Notes under the pieces: generated by a model | The model's input: only the letters and a program-made list of their open reading frames with translations | Database searches by the model: none | Told to the model about the DNA's origin: nothing | Source: Tritrichomonas musculus | Taxonomy: Eukaryota; Parabasalia; Tritrichomonadida; Tritrichomonadidae | Assembly: GCA_039105265.1 (NCBI GenBank) | Contig: JAPFFF010000012.1 | Span: 1,736,001 to 1,800,000 of the forward strand | Length of the DNA: 64,000 bases | Direction: 5' to 3' | Shown here: positions 49,265 through 58,797 of the stretch, piece by piece | Position numbering within the stretch: position 1 is the first letter of the stretch | How the letters are laid out: each line of letters begins with the position of its first letter | Made by a program: the position numbers and the translations under genes

Positions 49265-49714
49265 TTAATTGTTGGATGAGATTATTTGAATCAGTTTTCC
49301 CGTCATATATAACGATAAATTGATATTTAATTGTTCACGAATTAGATTCTGAAGGAATTGAATTCGATTAGACCTTGGTTGATTCATAATTGTTTCTTTA
49401 TGGTCAGAAGCGAATTGGAGAACTTGGTCTCTCTGTTCATCATTTAAAAACTTCGATTTGTTTAATGGAAATGAGCGATTTGTTCTTCTTCGTAAAGGAT
49501 TTAATTCATTTGATTCGGCTGAAGGTTCAATTGATGGTTCGACACTTTGTGCCTCAGATTCAGTTGGTGGTTCGGCACTTCGTGCCTCAGCCGAGCTTTG
49601 CTCGGATTCATTTGATGATTCAATTTGTGTTTCGTTTGATTGGGTTTGCTTTATTTCAATTTCAGATTTTAAAGCAAGTAATTCAGAAATGATATGGTCG
49701 ATTCGTTGTTGCAT
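49265..49714 (-). CDS. Unknown Maverick A protein near the right terminus (149 aa)
   Basis: 149 residues: a helical N-terminus (QQRIDHIISELLALKSEIEI), an S/E/A/P-rich middle encoded partly by GC-rich palindromic modules (49542-49605), and a helical C-terminal domain of about 70 residues (NRIQFLQNLIREQLNINLSL). It is convergent with the fibre-like gene and lies just inside the right inverted repeat. No family is recognised. Confidence 0.5.
   Translation of the reverse strand: MQQRIDHIISELLALKSEIEIKQTQSNETQIESSNESEQSSAEARSAEPPTESEAQSVEPSIEPSAESNELNPLRRRTNRSFPLNKSKFLNDEQRDQVLQFASDHKETIMNQPRSNRIQFLQNLIREQLNINLSLYMTGKLIQIISSNN
49573..49605. repeat. GC-rich double hairpin in the 149-aa gene
   Basis: CGGCAC-TTC-GTGCC, TCAG, CCGAGC-TTT-GCTCGG. 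Only the loop bases differ from 43355-43387. A degenerate half copy (GACACTTTGTGCCTCAG) precedes it at about 49543-49559. Confidence 0.8.
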
Positions 49715-49778
49715 TTTAGAAAAATAAAAAAAAAAGAAACATTTATTTTCAAAATTTATTTTTATATCTATTGACCAC

Positions 49779-50007
49779 CCCTAACAATTTCAAACTTGTT
49801 CTGGGAGCTTGGTTTACCAAGTAAGTTTCCAACGAATTTCAAACTTGTTCTGGGAGCTTGGTTCCTGAGGTAGGTCTCTAACGTGTTTATGAAAAGTTTG
49901 GTGTTGGATTGTCAATTTTTCTGGGAGCTTGGTTCCTGGTATTGGGAGACAAGGAAATTCTTATCAGTAGTTATTCGGGGTACCAGGGCGCACAATATAT
50001 TACTACT
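49779..50007. repeat. Maverick A right terminal inverted repeat
   Basis: Reverse complement of 3598-3826, ending ATATTACTACT. It is followed by ATGGTA at 50008-50013, the same hexamer as at 3592-3597. Confidence 0.93.
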
Positions 50008-50013
50008 ATGGTA
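50008..50013. repeat. 6-bp target duplication of Maverick A, right copy
   Basis: ATGGTA directly after the terminal ACTACT of Maverick A, identical to 3592-3597. Confidence 0.9.
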
Positions 50014-50224
50014 ACTCTTTCTATTCATACATTTCTTTTTATATTCAAATATAATATTTTAATATGATATCTATATCTATATATATAATTTAAAATGATA
50101 TAATATCCACTAATTTTCGAGATATTTATCAATATATATAATTGAATACTTTACAAAAAAATTGAATACTTTTTCCTAAAAAAAAAAAAAAAAAAAAAAA
50201 GATCTAAAACTTCAATTGTTTATT

Positions 50225-50450
50225 TAATGTTTTTCTAATTCTTCTTCTTGTTCAATCTTTTCTTCTTCCTCTTCTTCATTTATTTCTTCTTCTTCATTAA
50301 TTAATTAATTTTTGAATTAATTCAATATCATTTTCTATGCTTTTATCATCATATTCTTCGTAAAATTCTTCATTTTCTGTTGTAATTTCATTATTTGCTT
50401 CTTTTTTTATTTCAACTGAGTTCGTTATTTCTTCTACTAATTGGTAATAT
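50225..50450 (-). pseudogene. Possible remnant of a Glu-rich host gene tail
   Basis: The minus strand encodes E/K/N-rich peptide in more than one frame (for example NEEFYEEYDDKSIENDIELI), with nothing like a full gene around it. It could be the decayed end of a host protein or simply purine-rich low-complexity DNA. Weak evidence. Confidence 0.2.
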
Positions 50451-50724
50451 GAAAAAAAAATGTAATGCAACAAAATAAACCACTAACTAATTGAAAATAA
50501 TCAATAATGTGTTTATATATTTATGTAAAACGTAAAAATCTTCTACTATTTGGTTATATGAAAATAAATCATTGGTATCAGTTAAAATATTTTGTAAAGG
50601 AGAAACTATTTATCGATCGCTTGATGTTATTTGATTTGAATCTTGCATTTGGAATAAACAAAATAATGGAAAAAAGTGAAAATTTATAAATTTTTTTACA
50701 AAAACTTTAACAAATAAAGTATTT

Positions 50725-50805
50725 AAAAAGTGAACAGGAAATTCTCAAAAAGTGAACTGGAAAATCCTCAAAAAGTGAACTGGAAAATCCTCAAAAAGTC
50801 AACCA
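50725..50805. repeat. Tandem repeat, ~23-bp unit
   Basis: Three nearly identical units beginning AAAAAGTGAAC and ending GGAAAATCCTC, plus a partial fourth unit. Host non-coding DNA. Confidence 0.8.
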
Positions 50806-51602
50806 AAAAAAATTTTAAACGAACAGAAAATTGTTCAAAAAGTTGCTTCTTTCATTCAAATAAAAAATATGAAAATATATTGTTAATTATTGGAAATAGT
50901 AGTATTTATAATTATATATATTATTAATATAAAATAATAAACACGAAAAATATGATAATTAAAAAACAGTAGAGTAAACTTTTAGAAAAATTTATTTTAA
51001 TCTTTTTTTGAACAAAAAATATAAATATTTCAATTTTACAGAAGGAACATATAATTATATCTATGTTAAAATATAACTATTGCGATATATTATTTAATTA
51101 TAAAAAAGAAAGAACAGTTCTTTTCATTGCAATAATTTTTTGCATTAAATGAATCAAAATTTAAAACACCAATTCTACCAAATCTTGAAATGCGTATTTT
51201 ACATCTTTTGAGTAGTTTGCTAATCAATATTAATATATATTAATTTGAGCTTGAATTACCCAATTTTCATAGATTTTTCCTTTTAAAAAAATTGAATGGA
51301 AAAAAGTTTCCATACCTTTTATTTACTTAAATATTAATTGTTTCTTTATCCAATTAACTAAAATTTAATCATATAGTAATTACATATTTAAATATACCAC
51401 CACTTTCCAATTAACAATATTTTGCTTCCAGAAAACAATATTTGAAAATTGTTTTAATTCGTATGTTTCGTCTATCCAGCTATCAATAATAAGATAAAAA
51501 AATTAAAATTTATAATGAATATGAGGTATTGTTTTGTGTTATGAAGAAAATTTTGATTATGAAAGAAGTGATGTGTTTTAACAGCTCAATTCTTGAAAAA
51601 TC

Positions 51603-51638
<36 letters not shown>

Positions 51639-52283
51639 ATTTAAAAGAAAAATTCTTAAATGATTAATAGATTTTTAAAAATAAGTATCAAAATAGATTA
51701 ACAATCGTTTAAATAAGTATGAGAAAGAAAATAAATGCCAAAACGCATTGAAAACCTATTATAAGAGAAAATGAAGCCCCAGCTTTTTGAGAGGCCAAAA
51801 ATTGAATGAATAAAAAATATAAAAATTTTAAAATGTTAAAAATGCGTTATATAAAACCAACAAAAACGAAATATAGCATTTAGTAAAACATATATAGAAA
51901 AAAAGCATAGAAAATAATTGAGAGGGAAGATTTTTTGAGTGCATTTTATTTTTTCGCTAAAATGTATTCAAATTTGAAATAAACAAATTGAAAGAATTTC
52001 AGATGCACACAAAAAGCAAGATTATTTTTTCTATGATATTGAAAAATCAACTTCATAACGTATTATCTTCAAAGCTTTGTTATTGATGATTATGTTGTAA
52101 ATGAGCAAGGATTAGTTAGATTTGAAAATTGAAAAATTTTCCAAATTTGAAAAATTTTTATATCTTCACAAAAGTAAAGTTCGAAAAATTTTAATTGAAT
52201 TATCGTATAAACAAAAAATATATTTATCTATTAATTTGACTAGCATCATACGAAAATAAAAATAAATAAATACAATAATATTG

Positions 52284-52535
52284 AGTAGTATATGTTTGTC
52301 ATGATTTTAGGACTTCGTCCCAAACTCCTGACAAACCCTTTGAAAACACCTTATTTTGGGCATTTTTTTGGTCTCAAACACCTCATTTTAGCCCTTTTTT
52401 GACTCAAAAAGTCGTCCAACAACTTCTTAAGTATCCCCATACTTGACCCCCCTATTTTCACTCAACAATTTGGGTTCAAAAAGATGTTTGTCATACTCGC
52501 TAATAAAGTCCTGATTTTAGGACTAACGAGTTGTT
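52284..52535. repeat. Maverick C left terminal region with subterminal repeats
   Basis: ATGTTTGTCAT and GATTTTAGGACT occur at 52292-52314 and again at about 52485-52520. GTTTGTC (52294-52300) pairs with GACAAAC (52330-52336). This resembles a terminal inverted repeat with internal binding-site repeats like that of A, but its partner is outside the window. Confidence 0.5.
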
Positions 52536-52632
52536 TCAACTTTTTTGAAAAAAATATTTTTTGGAAATTTTCTCATCCACGATAAGAGGTATAAATTTTT
52601 TATATTTTTTATTTTTTATCTTCATTGCAAAA

Positions 52633-55600
52633 ATGAGACTCTCCGAAGCTACTCCCGAAAAATTACAAGAACTATTTGAATTGATAATAAACGAGAAACT
52701 ACAACACGACTTTTCATATTATTGGAACTCACAAGAAGAATTCTATTATGACATCCGAGAATGTGCTAAGTATGAAGGGTATGATGGAGATTTAGACAAC
52801 TATGATGCTATGTACTGGTATTTTAAAGGCAAGAACAACACACCCGCGCAACAACCTAAACAACAAGAAGAACCTCCCAAAGAACAACCCAAACAAGCTG
52901 AACAACCTCTCAAAACGGAAAACAATTCCCAACAACAAATCGTCGACGAAATAATGGAAAAATTAGAATACTCTCCTAAAAAATGGCAAATCGACTTTGA
53001 GAGATTAGATAAGGACGGCAGACTCTTATTGCTTCCCAAATTGAAGGAATTCTTTGAAGAATATATAGATTCTTTACCCATTATCTCCAAATACAAACTC
53101 GCTTTCAAAATCAAAAGTCAATGGCATTCCTATCAATTGACGCCCGAAATATACAACAAATTAATGGATAATCTGACAGAAAAACACTTCATCTTCGATA
53201 TAGAGAACGTTGTCCCAGAATATTTTTATGAGAATGGAGCCGAAAAAATACCTGAATGGAGCCTCTTTGAAGCAGTTCGCTTTAGTGAATTTCAGAATAT
53301 TAAGGCAAAAAATGACGTTGGAGGAAGTTTCTTTCAATATTTGGTACGTGAAAACTGCCCATCAAATGTCTCAAAATATCTCAAGAAGCTACAGATTTTC
53401 ACTTCTCTCGTGGACAAAAAAGGCAAACAAAGAAAGGAATTGGACGATTGCTGTTTCATTTACGCCCTTCAACAAACAGGATGCTATGATGATGACACAC
53501 TAAACAAAATGCGCCTAAGGATTAATTCAAGATATCTCTCCCAAAAAGCATTGAATAATTTATGTACAGAGTTCAAAATTCATGTCAAATTATCGTTCAT
53601 TGATGAAGATTCAAAATGCAAAAAACAAACAGTTAGGTCCCAAAAAGATGGTTCAAAAAAGAGTTATTTAGGTATAGAAAATGCTGACCCAACAAGAACT
53701 CATACAATGAATGTCTTCAATAAACACTATTTCCTTGAGGAAATTACTCCTTTCAGCACGTATTATATCAACCACCTCCTTGACTGTTCAGAAGACAAAT
53801 ACAATAAAGAATACAAACAAGACCACTGGATTAATGCAAGATATTTCATGACATCATCAAATTTGGTTCGAACTCTCATAAAAAACAACTATTTCATCCC
53901 AATCACATTCGGTCAATATAAGGTCCTCAACACAATTTTCTACAAAGAAGTAATCGACGATATTGACCTTATCGACCTCGAATATAACGAAGAACAATGC
54001 ACGAAACTAATCAAAGAGGATAAAAAGAAACTCTCAGAAAATGACAACAAAACATATTGGTATGCCGATTTTGAAGCAGATACATCAACAGAAATTCACA
54101 AACCTTTCCTCTGCGTCTTACAGAATAGAACAGGCCGTATCAATAAAACTTTCCGAGGAGAAGACTGCAATAAACAATTACTAGATTATTTACCCGATGA
54201 CGCTGTCGTTTATTTCCACAATTTAGCGTATGATATCAGAATGTTGGCCTCTTTCGGACTCGCCAAATCCATCATCAAAGGTACAAAAACAATGAAGGCT
54301 GATATAAAATATAATAACAAAACCATCCATCTCAAAGACTCTTTACCAATTCTTTCCTGCAAATTATCTCAATTACCCTCTATGTTTGACATTCCTGACA
54401 TACAAAAAGAGATATTTCCATACAAGTATTATACTCTTGATCGCCTCCAAACTAACTGTGGCATAATAAACGAAGCAGGAGAAAATGAAGACAAAATATG
54501 GACAGATGAAGACTACAATTTATTCAACGCCAATATTGATAAAATATCTGGCTGCCGAATAGACGAAAACCATTTTGACATGTGGAAATATGCAGAATTT
54601 TACTGCCAGCAAGATGTTAATATCCTCAGAATCGGATTCAATAAACTGCGTGAAGGATTCATCAAAGACTTCAAAGTCGACCCATTTAATTTCATCAGCA
54701 TATCGTCTCTCGCAAACGAAGTCTTCAATCAAAGAGTCTATTATCCCAACCAAAATCTCTATAAATTAGGCGGTCATGTGAGATATTTTTGCTCAAAGGC
54801 GATATATGGAGGTAGATGTATGAACGCACATAACAAGAAATGGCATGTCGAGAAGAATCTCTGCGATTTTGATGCAGTATCATTATATCCTTCCGCAATG
54901 AGTAGATTATACACAGTTGAAGGACGTCCAAAGGTAATACAGAATGACCAACTCAACTATAATTTCCTCTCTCAACAATCCGCATACATTGTCGAAATCG
55001 AAATAACAAAAATAAAAAAGCATTATGCATTTCCGTTAATTGTTCAAAAAATAGGGTTTAAACATAAATAACGACTATTTGCCCGAAAATCAAACCATTA
55101 AAATGGTTGTCGACAATATTACTTTGGAGGACTTTATTGAGTTTCAGCAAATAGAATTCAATATTTTGAGAGGATATTACTGGGATGGAAAGAAAGATTA
55201 TTGTATTCAAGAATGTATCAAAAAGATATTCAATAAACGACTCGAATATAAGAAACAGAAGAATCCTTTGCAAAATCTCTACAAACTCATCATGAATTCC
55301 TGCTACGGCAAAACAATAGAGAGGCCAGTAGATAAAGACTATAAATATCTTCACGAAGGAGATGAACTCGACAAATATTGGGCAAAAAACTATAACAAAA
55401 TTGTCGAAGATATTCAGTTAAACAACTCCGATATACACGCCATAAAGACCCTCAAACAAATAGATAATCATTTCAATTTCTCTCTTTTAGGCATCCAAGT
55501 TTTGTCAATGTCCAAGAGAATAATGAATGAGGTGATGTGTCTTGCTTTCGACATAGGATGCCATATTTATTACCAAGATACAGACTCATTTATGATAGAA

Positions 55601-56059
55601 TCTGCCGACTTAAAACGTCTACAAAAAGAATTCAACAATAAATATAACCGCGAACTTATCGGGAAAAATTTAGGACAATTTCACTGTGATTTTCCTTCAA
55701 TCAATGGTCATGATGAGATGCCAGAATCTATTGAAGCATTCTTCTTGATGAAGAAAATGTACGTCCATAAGATTACTGATTCTACTGGAGAGATTGATCA
55801 TGTAATAAGAGGTAAAGGACTAACTCAGAATTCTATCAAATATAAATACAACGAGGAGTTTCAAGGAGATGTTATGAAGCTTTATGAAGCACTCTTCAAC
55901 GGAAATTCCATCACATTCGACCTAACAAAAGGACAACCTTGCTTCGAAATGAACAAAAATATGACAGTATCGACAAGAAAAAAATTCGAGAGATGTATCA
56001 AAACAGACTATGAAGAAGGAGATATTACCCAATATTTTAATAGTCCTTTTCAGTCCTAA
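52633..56059 (+). pseudogene. Protein-primed family B DNA polymerase of Maverick C
   Basis: About 1140 codons from the ATG at 52633, with about one break. A Q/P/E-rich stretch (about 72-115) is followed by the same domain order as the polymerase of B: Exo I (YADFEADTS, about 476), Exo II (FHNLAYDIRM), Exo III (YCQQDVN), Pol A (DFDAVSLYPSAM, about 745), Pol B (K...IMNSCYGKT) and Pol C (YQDTDSFMI), then a KKMY motif. The upstream N-terminal extension (VVYF and CCFIYALQQTGCY) also matches the layout of B, which shows that B and C share a polymerase lineage. The role is replication from terminal-protein primers. Confidence 0.9.
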
Positions 56060-56074
56060 AGAGCCATAAATGAC

Positions 56075-57943
56075 TCAATAGTCAATATTCCACCTAGGCA
56101 TCATTTGTCTGTCATTTTTTTGTCCCTTAACTTCATACAAACCATTCTTGAACCCAACAACTCTATACTTTCCTGGCTGTACATTGGACCTTCTCTTCAT
56201 CATTCCATCCTTTTCGTTATACAATTTTACCGACATCCCTTTTGGCAAATAGAATCCTTTACTCGTCATTATGTCATAATTTTCCTTACAAATATTCATC
56301 ACAATCAACGATTCCAGTTCTTTATCTTCTTGAACCATCCTCGGAGAGACACTTTTTCCGGCATATTTTGAGAGTGTTTTATGAGGTGCGTTATTATATT
56401 GCCTCACTAATTCTTCCATTATCGATGGAGTAATTATCCCGATTCCCATATTGTAAGCCATATCTCTCAGTGTTCTGATGACTCTATCTATCAGTCCCAA
56501 AGAACTGTGCATCGGGTCTGTTTTTACCTGTTTTTGCTCCTTTTTCATGAAGTCTGGATAGTTTCCCATTCTCATTCTTGGTGCAGTTTGCCATTCTATT
56601 CCATGAGCTCTATAATAGTTTTGTGCCTTTATTGAGTTAAAAGAACCCTCTCCATCAAACGTCAAGCTCTTTATTACAACGCCAGATTGCAGCAATTTAT
56701 CGAGGGTTTTCAAGTAAGTATCTGCTGATTTATTATATTTCGCGAATCTCTGATGCTTTTCTTCGACTCGCAGAGGCTCGTCAGCTGACGCCTCTTTCTC
56801 ATCTTCTCCAAACAATACCTGGTTGACCAACTCAACATACAAATACTTTGTATTGACATTTATCATGACCAAATAACATAATTTATCAACAAACATCAAA
56901 TCAATAATATAGGAATTTCTTGACGAAACTTTATGGAGCTGATACATCTTCGCGTTCTTTTTCAGCGGAAAGTATGATGTGTTCTCGGCTATTTTGACCT
57001 GTCTATCGGGAAACAAATTCTTCAAAGCTCTTATTTTACTCTCTGTTTTGAACCCAATAATATTTTGCTCCTGAGGAATTTCATAGGTTGAATATGTCGT
57101 TGGCTGGAAATAAAATTTATTGACGTATCTATTGTATCTCTCCTCTTCGGACAAACTACTCTCTCCCCAATTCCTACTGACTCTATTGAATTCCTCTTTA
57201 TCTAGTAGTCTCTCATGATTGAATACCACAAATTCATTCAATTTATTGTTGAATGTATCTCTCAAAACAGGTCTTTTAGGTCTTTGTCTCTTTTCCCATT
57301 CCTCAATAAATTCGTCATAAATTTGTTGTATGTCATCATCTTGAATCACAACTCTTGTATAAACTCTGGGCATATCTTCAAAGAGATATATGTGTTTATT
57401 CCCTCCATTTTGCTGAATAAAATCTCTGACAGTACCAAATTGTGGCTTGTTTTTGTTGGTCAATTTTTGTCTGAACAATTCTTCTTTGGCTCTTTTGCAA
57501 GCATCTTTGTACCTGGATTCATTGACTCTTTTGATGCCTTCTTTTAATTGTTCTATCCTTACAAAAAGCAATCTATCGATTCTGTCTTGGTTGATTCTCA
57601 AGAAATTATTTACGTGTTGAATGTCTGTTCGAGTAAAAGCGTGGTTATAAGTAAATTTTCTCCCATGATTGAAGCAATAAGAATCATCGTCCATATAGTC
57701 CAAATAGTCGTCTAAAGAGTCTATTTTCTGATTAAATAGCCATTCCAGTATCCTCTCAGCTTTATAATTTACTTTTTGTTGAGGGTCAGAAAGGCATCTA
57801 CAAAATATCTGGATTATATTGCTGATAATCAGGAAATCCCCGTCATTGCCTCTCATCATATCGTCTATCGGCAAGTTTGTTTCCGATATGATATGATTTA
57901 TTATTTCATCCGAGTTATTGTAAAGCAATTTACTGGTATTCAT
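56075..57943 (-). CDS. Retroviral-type integrase of Maverick C
   Basis: 622 residues, uninterrupted and longer than the A enzyme because of a helical N-terminal extension of about 250 residues. Core signatures: YIIDLMFVDKLCYLVMINVN then TKYLYVELVNQ, LTFDGEGSFNSIKAQ, and LGLIDRVIRTLRDM followed by YNNAPHKTLSKYAG. The C-terminal 70 residues contain a small beta domain (GMSVKLYNEKDG, KYRVVGFKNGLYEVKG). It is convergent with the polymerase gene, with only 15 bases between them. A hairpin GAGGC...GCCTC around GTCAGCTGAC lies in its coding sequence (56773-56794). Confidence 0.9.
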   Translation of the reverse strand: MNTSKLLYNNSDEIINHIISETNLPIDDMMRGNDGDFLIISNIIQIFCRCLSDPQQKVNYKAERILEWLFNQKIDSLDDYLDYMDDDSYCFNHGRKFTYNHAFTRTDIQHVNNFLRINQDRIDRLLFVRIEQLKEGIKRVNESRYKDACKRAKEELFRQKLTNKNKPQFGTVRDFIQQNGGNKHIYLFEDMPRVYTRVVIQDDDIQQIYDEFIEEWEKRQRPKRPVLRDTFNNKLNEFVVFNHERLLDKEEFNRVSRNWGESSLSEEERYNRYVNKFYFQPTTYSTYEIPQEQNIIGFKTESKIRALKNLFPDRQVKIAENTSYFPLKKNAKMYQLHKVSSRNSYIIDLMFVDKLCYLVMINVNTKYLYVELVNQVLFGEDEKEASADEPLRVEEKHQRFAKYNKSADTYLKTLDKLLQSGVVIKSLTFDGEGSFNSIKAQNYYRAHGIEWQTAPRMRMGNYPDFMKKEQKQVKTDPMHSSLGLIDRVIRTLRDMAYNMGIGIITPSIMEELVRQYNNAPHKTLSKYAGKSVSPRMVQEDKELESLIVMNICKENYDIMTSKGFYLPKGMSVKLYNEKDGMMKRRSNVQPGKYRVVGFKNGLYEVKGQKNDRQMMPRWNIDY

Positions 57944-57960
57944 TTTTTATTTGGTAGAAA

Positions 57961-58230
57961 ATGACATCAGAGATGGCCCTTGAGCAGAAAGTGTCACAAG
58001 AACAGCCCGCTCTCCTCCCTCTCAAAAACTGGCACGGTAGAAAAACTTTCGCCACACCTACTCTGAAACAACTCAAATCTCGTCTTCAATATTATCGAAG
58101 GATATTTAGCCAAACACCTCCCACGGACCCTAAAAAAATAGCAAAAAGAGAGAAGATTCAACGAAAATATGACAGAGATATGAAGGTAAGAAATCTGTTG
58201 AACAGAGCTGTTAGCAATCTTTACTCCTGA
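57961..58230 (+). CDS. Small basic protein of Maverick C (89 aa)
   Basis: ATG at 57961, divergent from the integrase (17 bases between starts). It has a basic helical middle (KQLKSRLQYYRRIFSQ) and C-terminus (KREKIQRKYDRDMKVRNLL). It is a possible DNA-binding or core protein. It directly precedes the conserved D-E-D gene by 21 bases on the same strand, so the two are probably co-transcribed. Confidence 0.5.
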   Translation: MTSEMALEQKVSQEQPALLPLKNWHGRKTFATPTLKQLKSRLQYYRRIFSQTPPTDPKKIAKREKIQRKYDRDMKVRNLLNRAVSNLYS

Positions 58231-58251
58231 AAATTTTTTGTTATTCAAATA

Positions 58252-58797
58252 ATGTCTGGAACTCTCCGACAAGCTCGTATACTGTCATCAGAAGCAAAAA
58301 GCAAGAACAATACATCAATTTCGCAAGAACAGAATACCAATATCCAAATAACTTACGGTGATGAGAATCACCCTAGGACAAAGGATTTGTCGTATCCCAA
58401 TGTCCCTCAACTTAACGCCTCAAAAACAGTCTCCAGAAGCAATTCGCTGTCTGATTTAAAGAACTACAATCAGCTTGACTCCCTTGAGCAAAAAAATAAA
58501 TTCCTTGAAATGCTCGTTTCTGTCTATGAGGACAATCCACTAAAAGTGAATGCTTTTCTCGTTTGTAATACCACATCTCTCATGAATATGATTAAACTCT
58601 TGACCGACGCAGATAAAGTCGAATTAGTATTGGACGAAGATATCGCCTGTAATTCCTGTTGTTCCTCCAATAAATTGATATATATTTCGAAGATTCTCAT
58701 AACGAAAAACAACAAGACAGAAGACATGAAATATGCCTACAATGACATTTACTCACAGTTCATCAAGTATGGCATAAGTCTCAAAATATGTGTTTAA
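58252..58797 (+). CDS. Conserved Maverick protein with acidic D-E-D/C-C motif (C copy)
   Basis: 181 residues. It starts MSGTLRQARILSSEAK, then SISQEQNTNIQI, matching the A copy (KARILSSEN, KQEQNTNVEI). The C-terminal domain reads FLEMLVSVYEDNPLKVNAFL, NMIKLLTDADKVELVLDEDI, CNSCC and a terminal KYGISLKICV. This makes a family with members in all three Mavericks. No known domain is recognised. Confidence 0.78.
   Translation: MSGTLRQARILSSEAKSKNNTSISQEQNTNIQITYGDENHPRTKDLSYPNVPQLNASKTVSRSNSLSDLKNYNQLDSLEQKNKFLEMLVSVYEDNPLKVNAFLVCNTTSLMNMIKLLTDADKVELVLDEDIACNSCCSSNKLIYISKILITKNNKTEDMKYAYNDIYSQFIKYGISLKICV

Larger units (their letters stand above)
3598..50007. mobile_element. Maverick/Polinton A (outer element, interrupted by Maverick B)
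   Basis: A complete Maverick judged by its ends: 5'-AGTAGT...ACTACT-3', inverted repeats of about 229 bp (3598-3826 and 49779-50007) and the 6-bp duplication ATGGTA on both sides (3592-3597, 50008-50013). Without the 24-kb Maverick B inside it, its own length is about 22.4 kb, normal for the family. Parts seen: protein-primed DNA polymerase, KilA-N-like protein, packaging-type ATPase, pVI-like small protein, major capsid candidate, retroviral-type integrase, minor capsid candidate, fibre-like gene and several unknowns. No protease was recognised. I noticed about two differences between the terminal repeats, which suggests recent insertion (or repeat homogenisation). It is nevertheless a fossil, with about seven breaks besides the B insertion. 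Confidence 0.93.
50014..52283. other. Host AT-rich DNA between Mavericks A and C
   Basis: About 2.3 kb without a convincing gene. It holds long A runs (about 50178-50201 and 51603-51637), a degenerate E-rich coding-like stretch on the minus strand (about 50225-50450), and three or four tandem units of about 23 bp (AAAAAGTGAACTGGAAAATC, 50725-50805). Short frames at 50507 and 50730 are of low coding quality, and the second is made of the tandem repeat. Confidence 0.5.

Noticed and set aside
50178-51637. Poly(A) tails marking LINE or SINE insertions
   Set aside because: Long A runs are common in this DNA. I found no reverse transcriptase remnant, tRNA-like or 5' end, or target duplication next to them.
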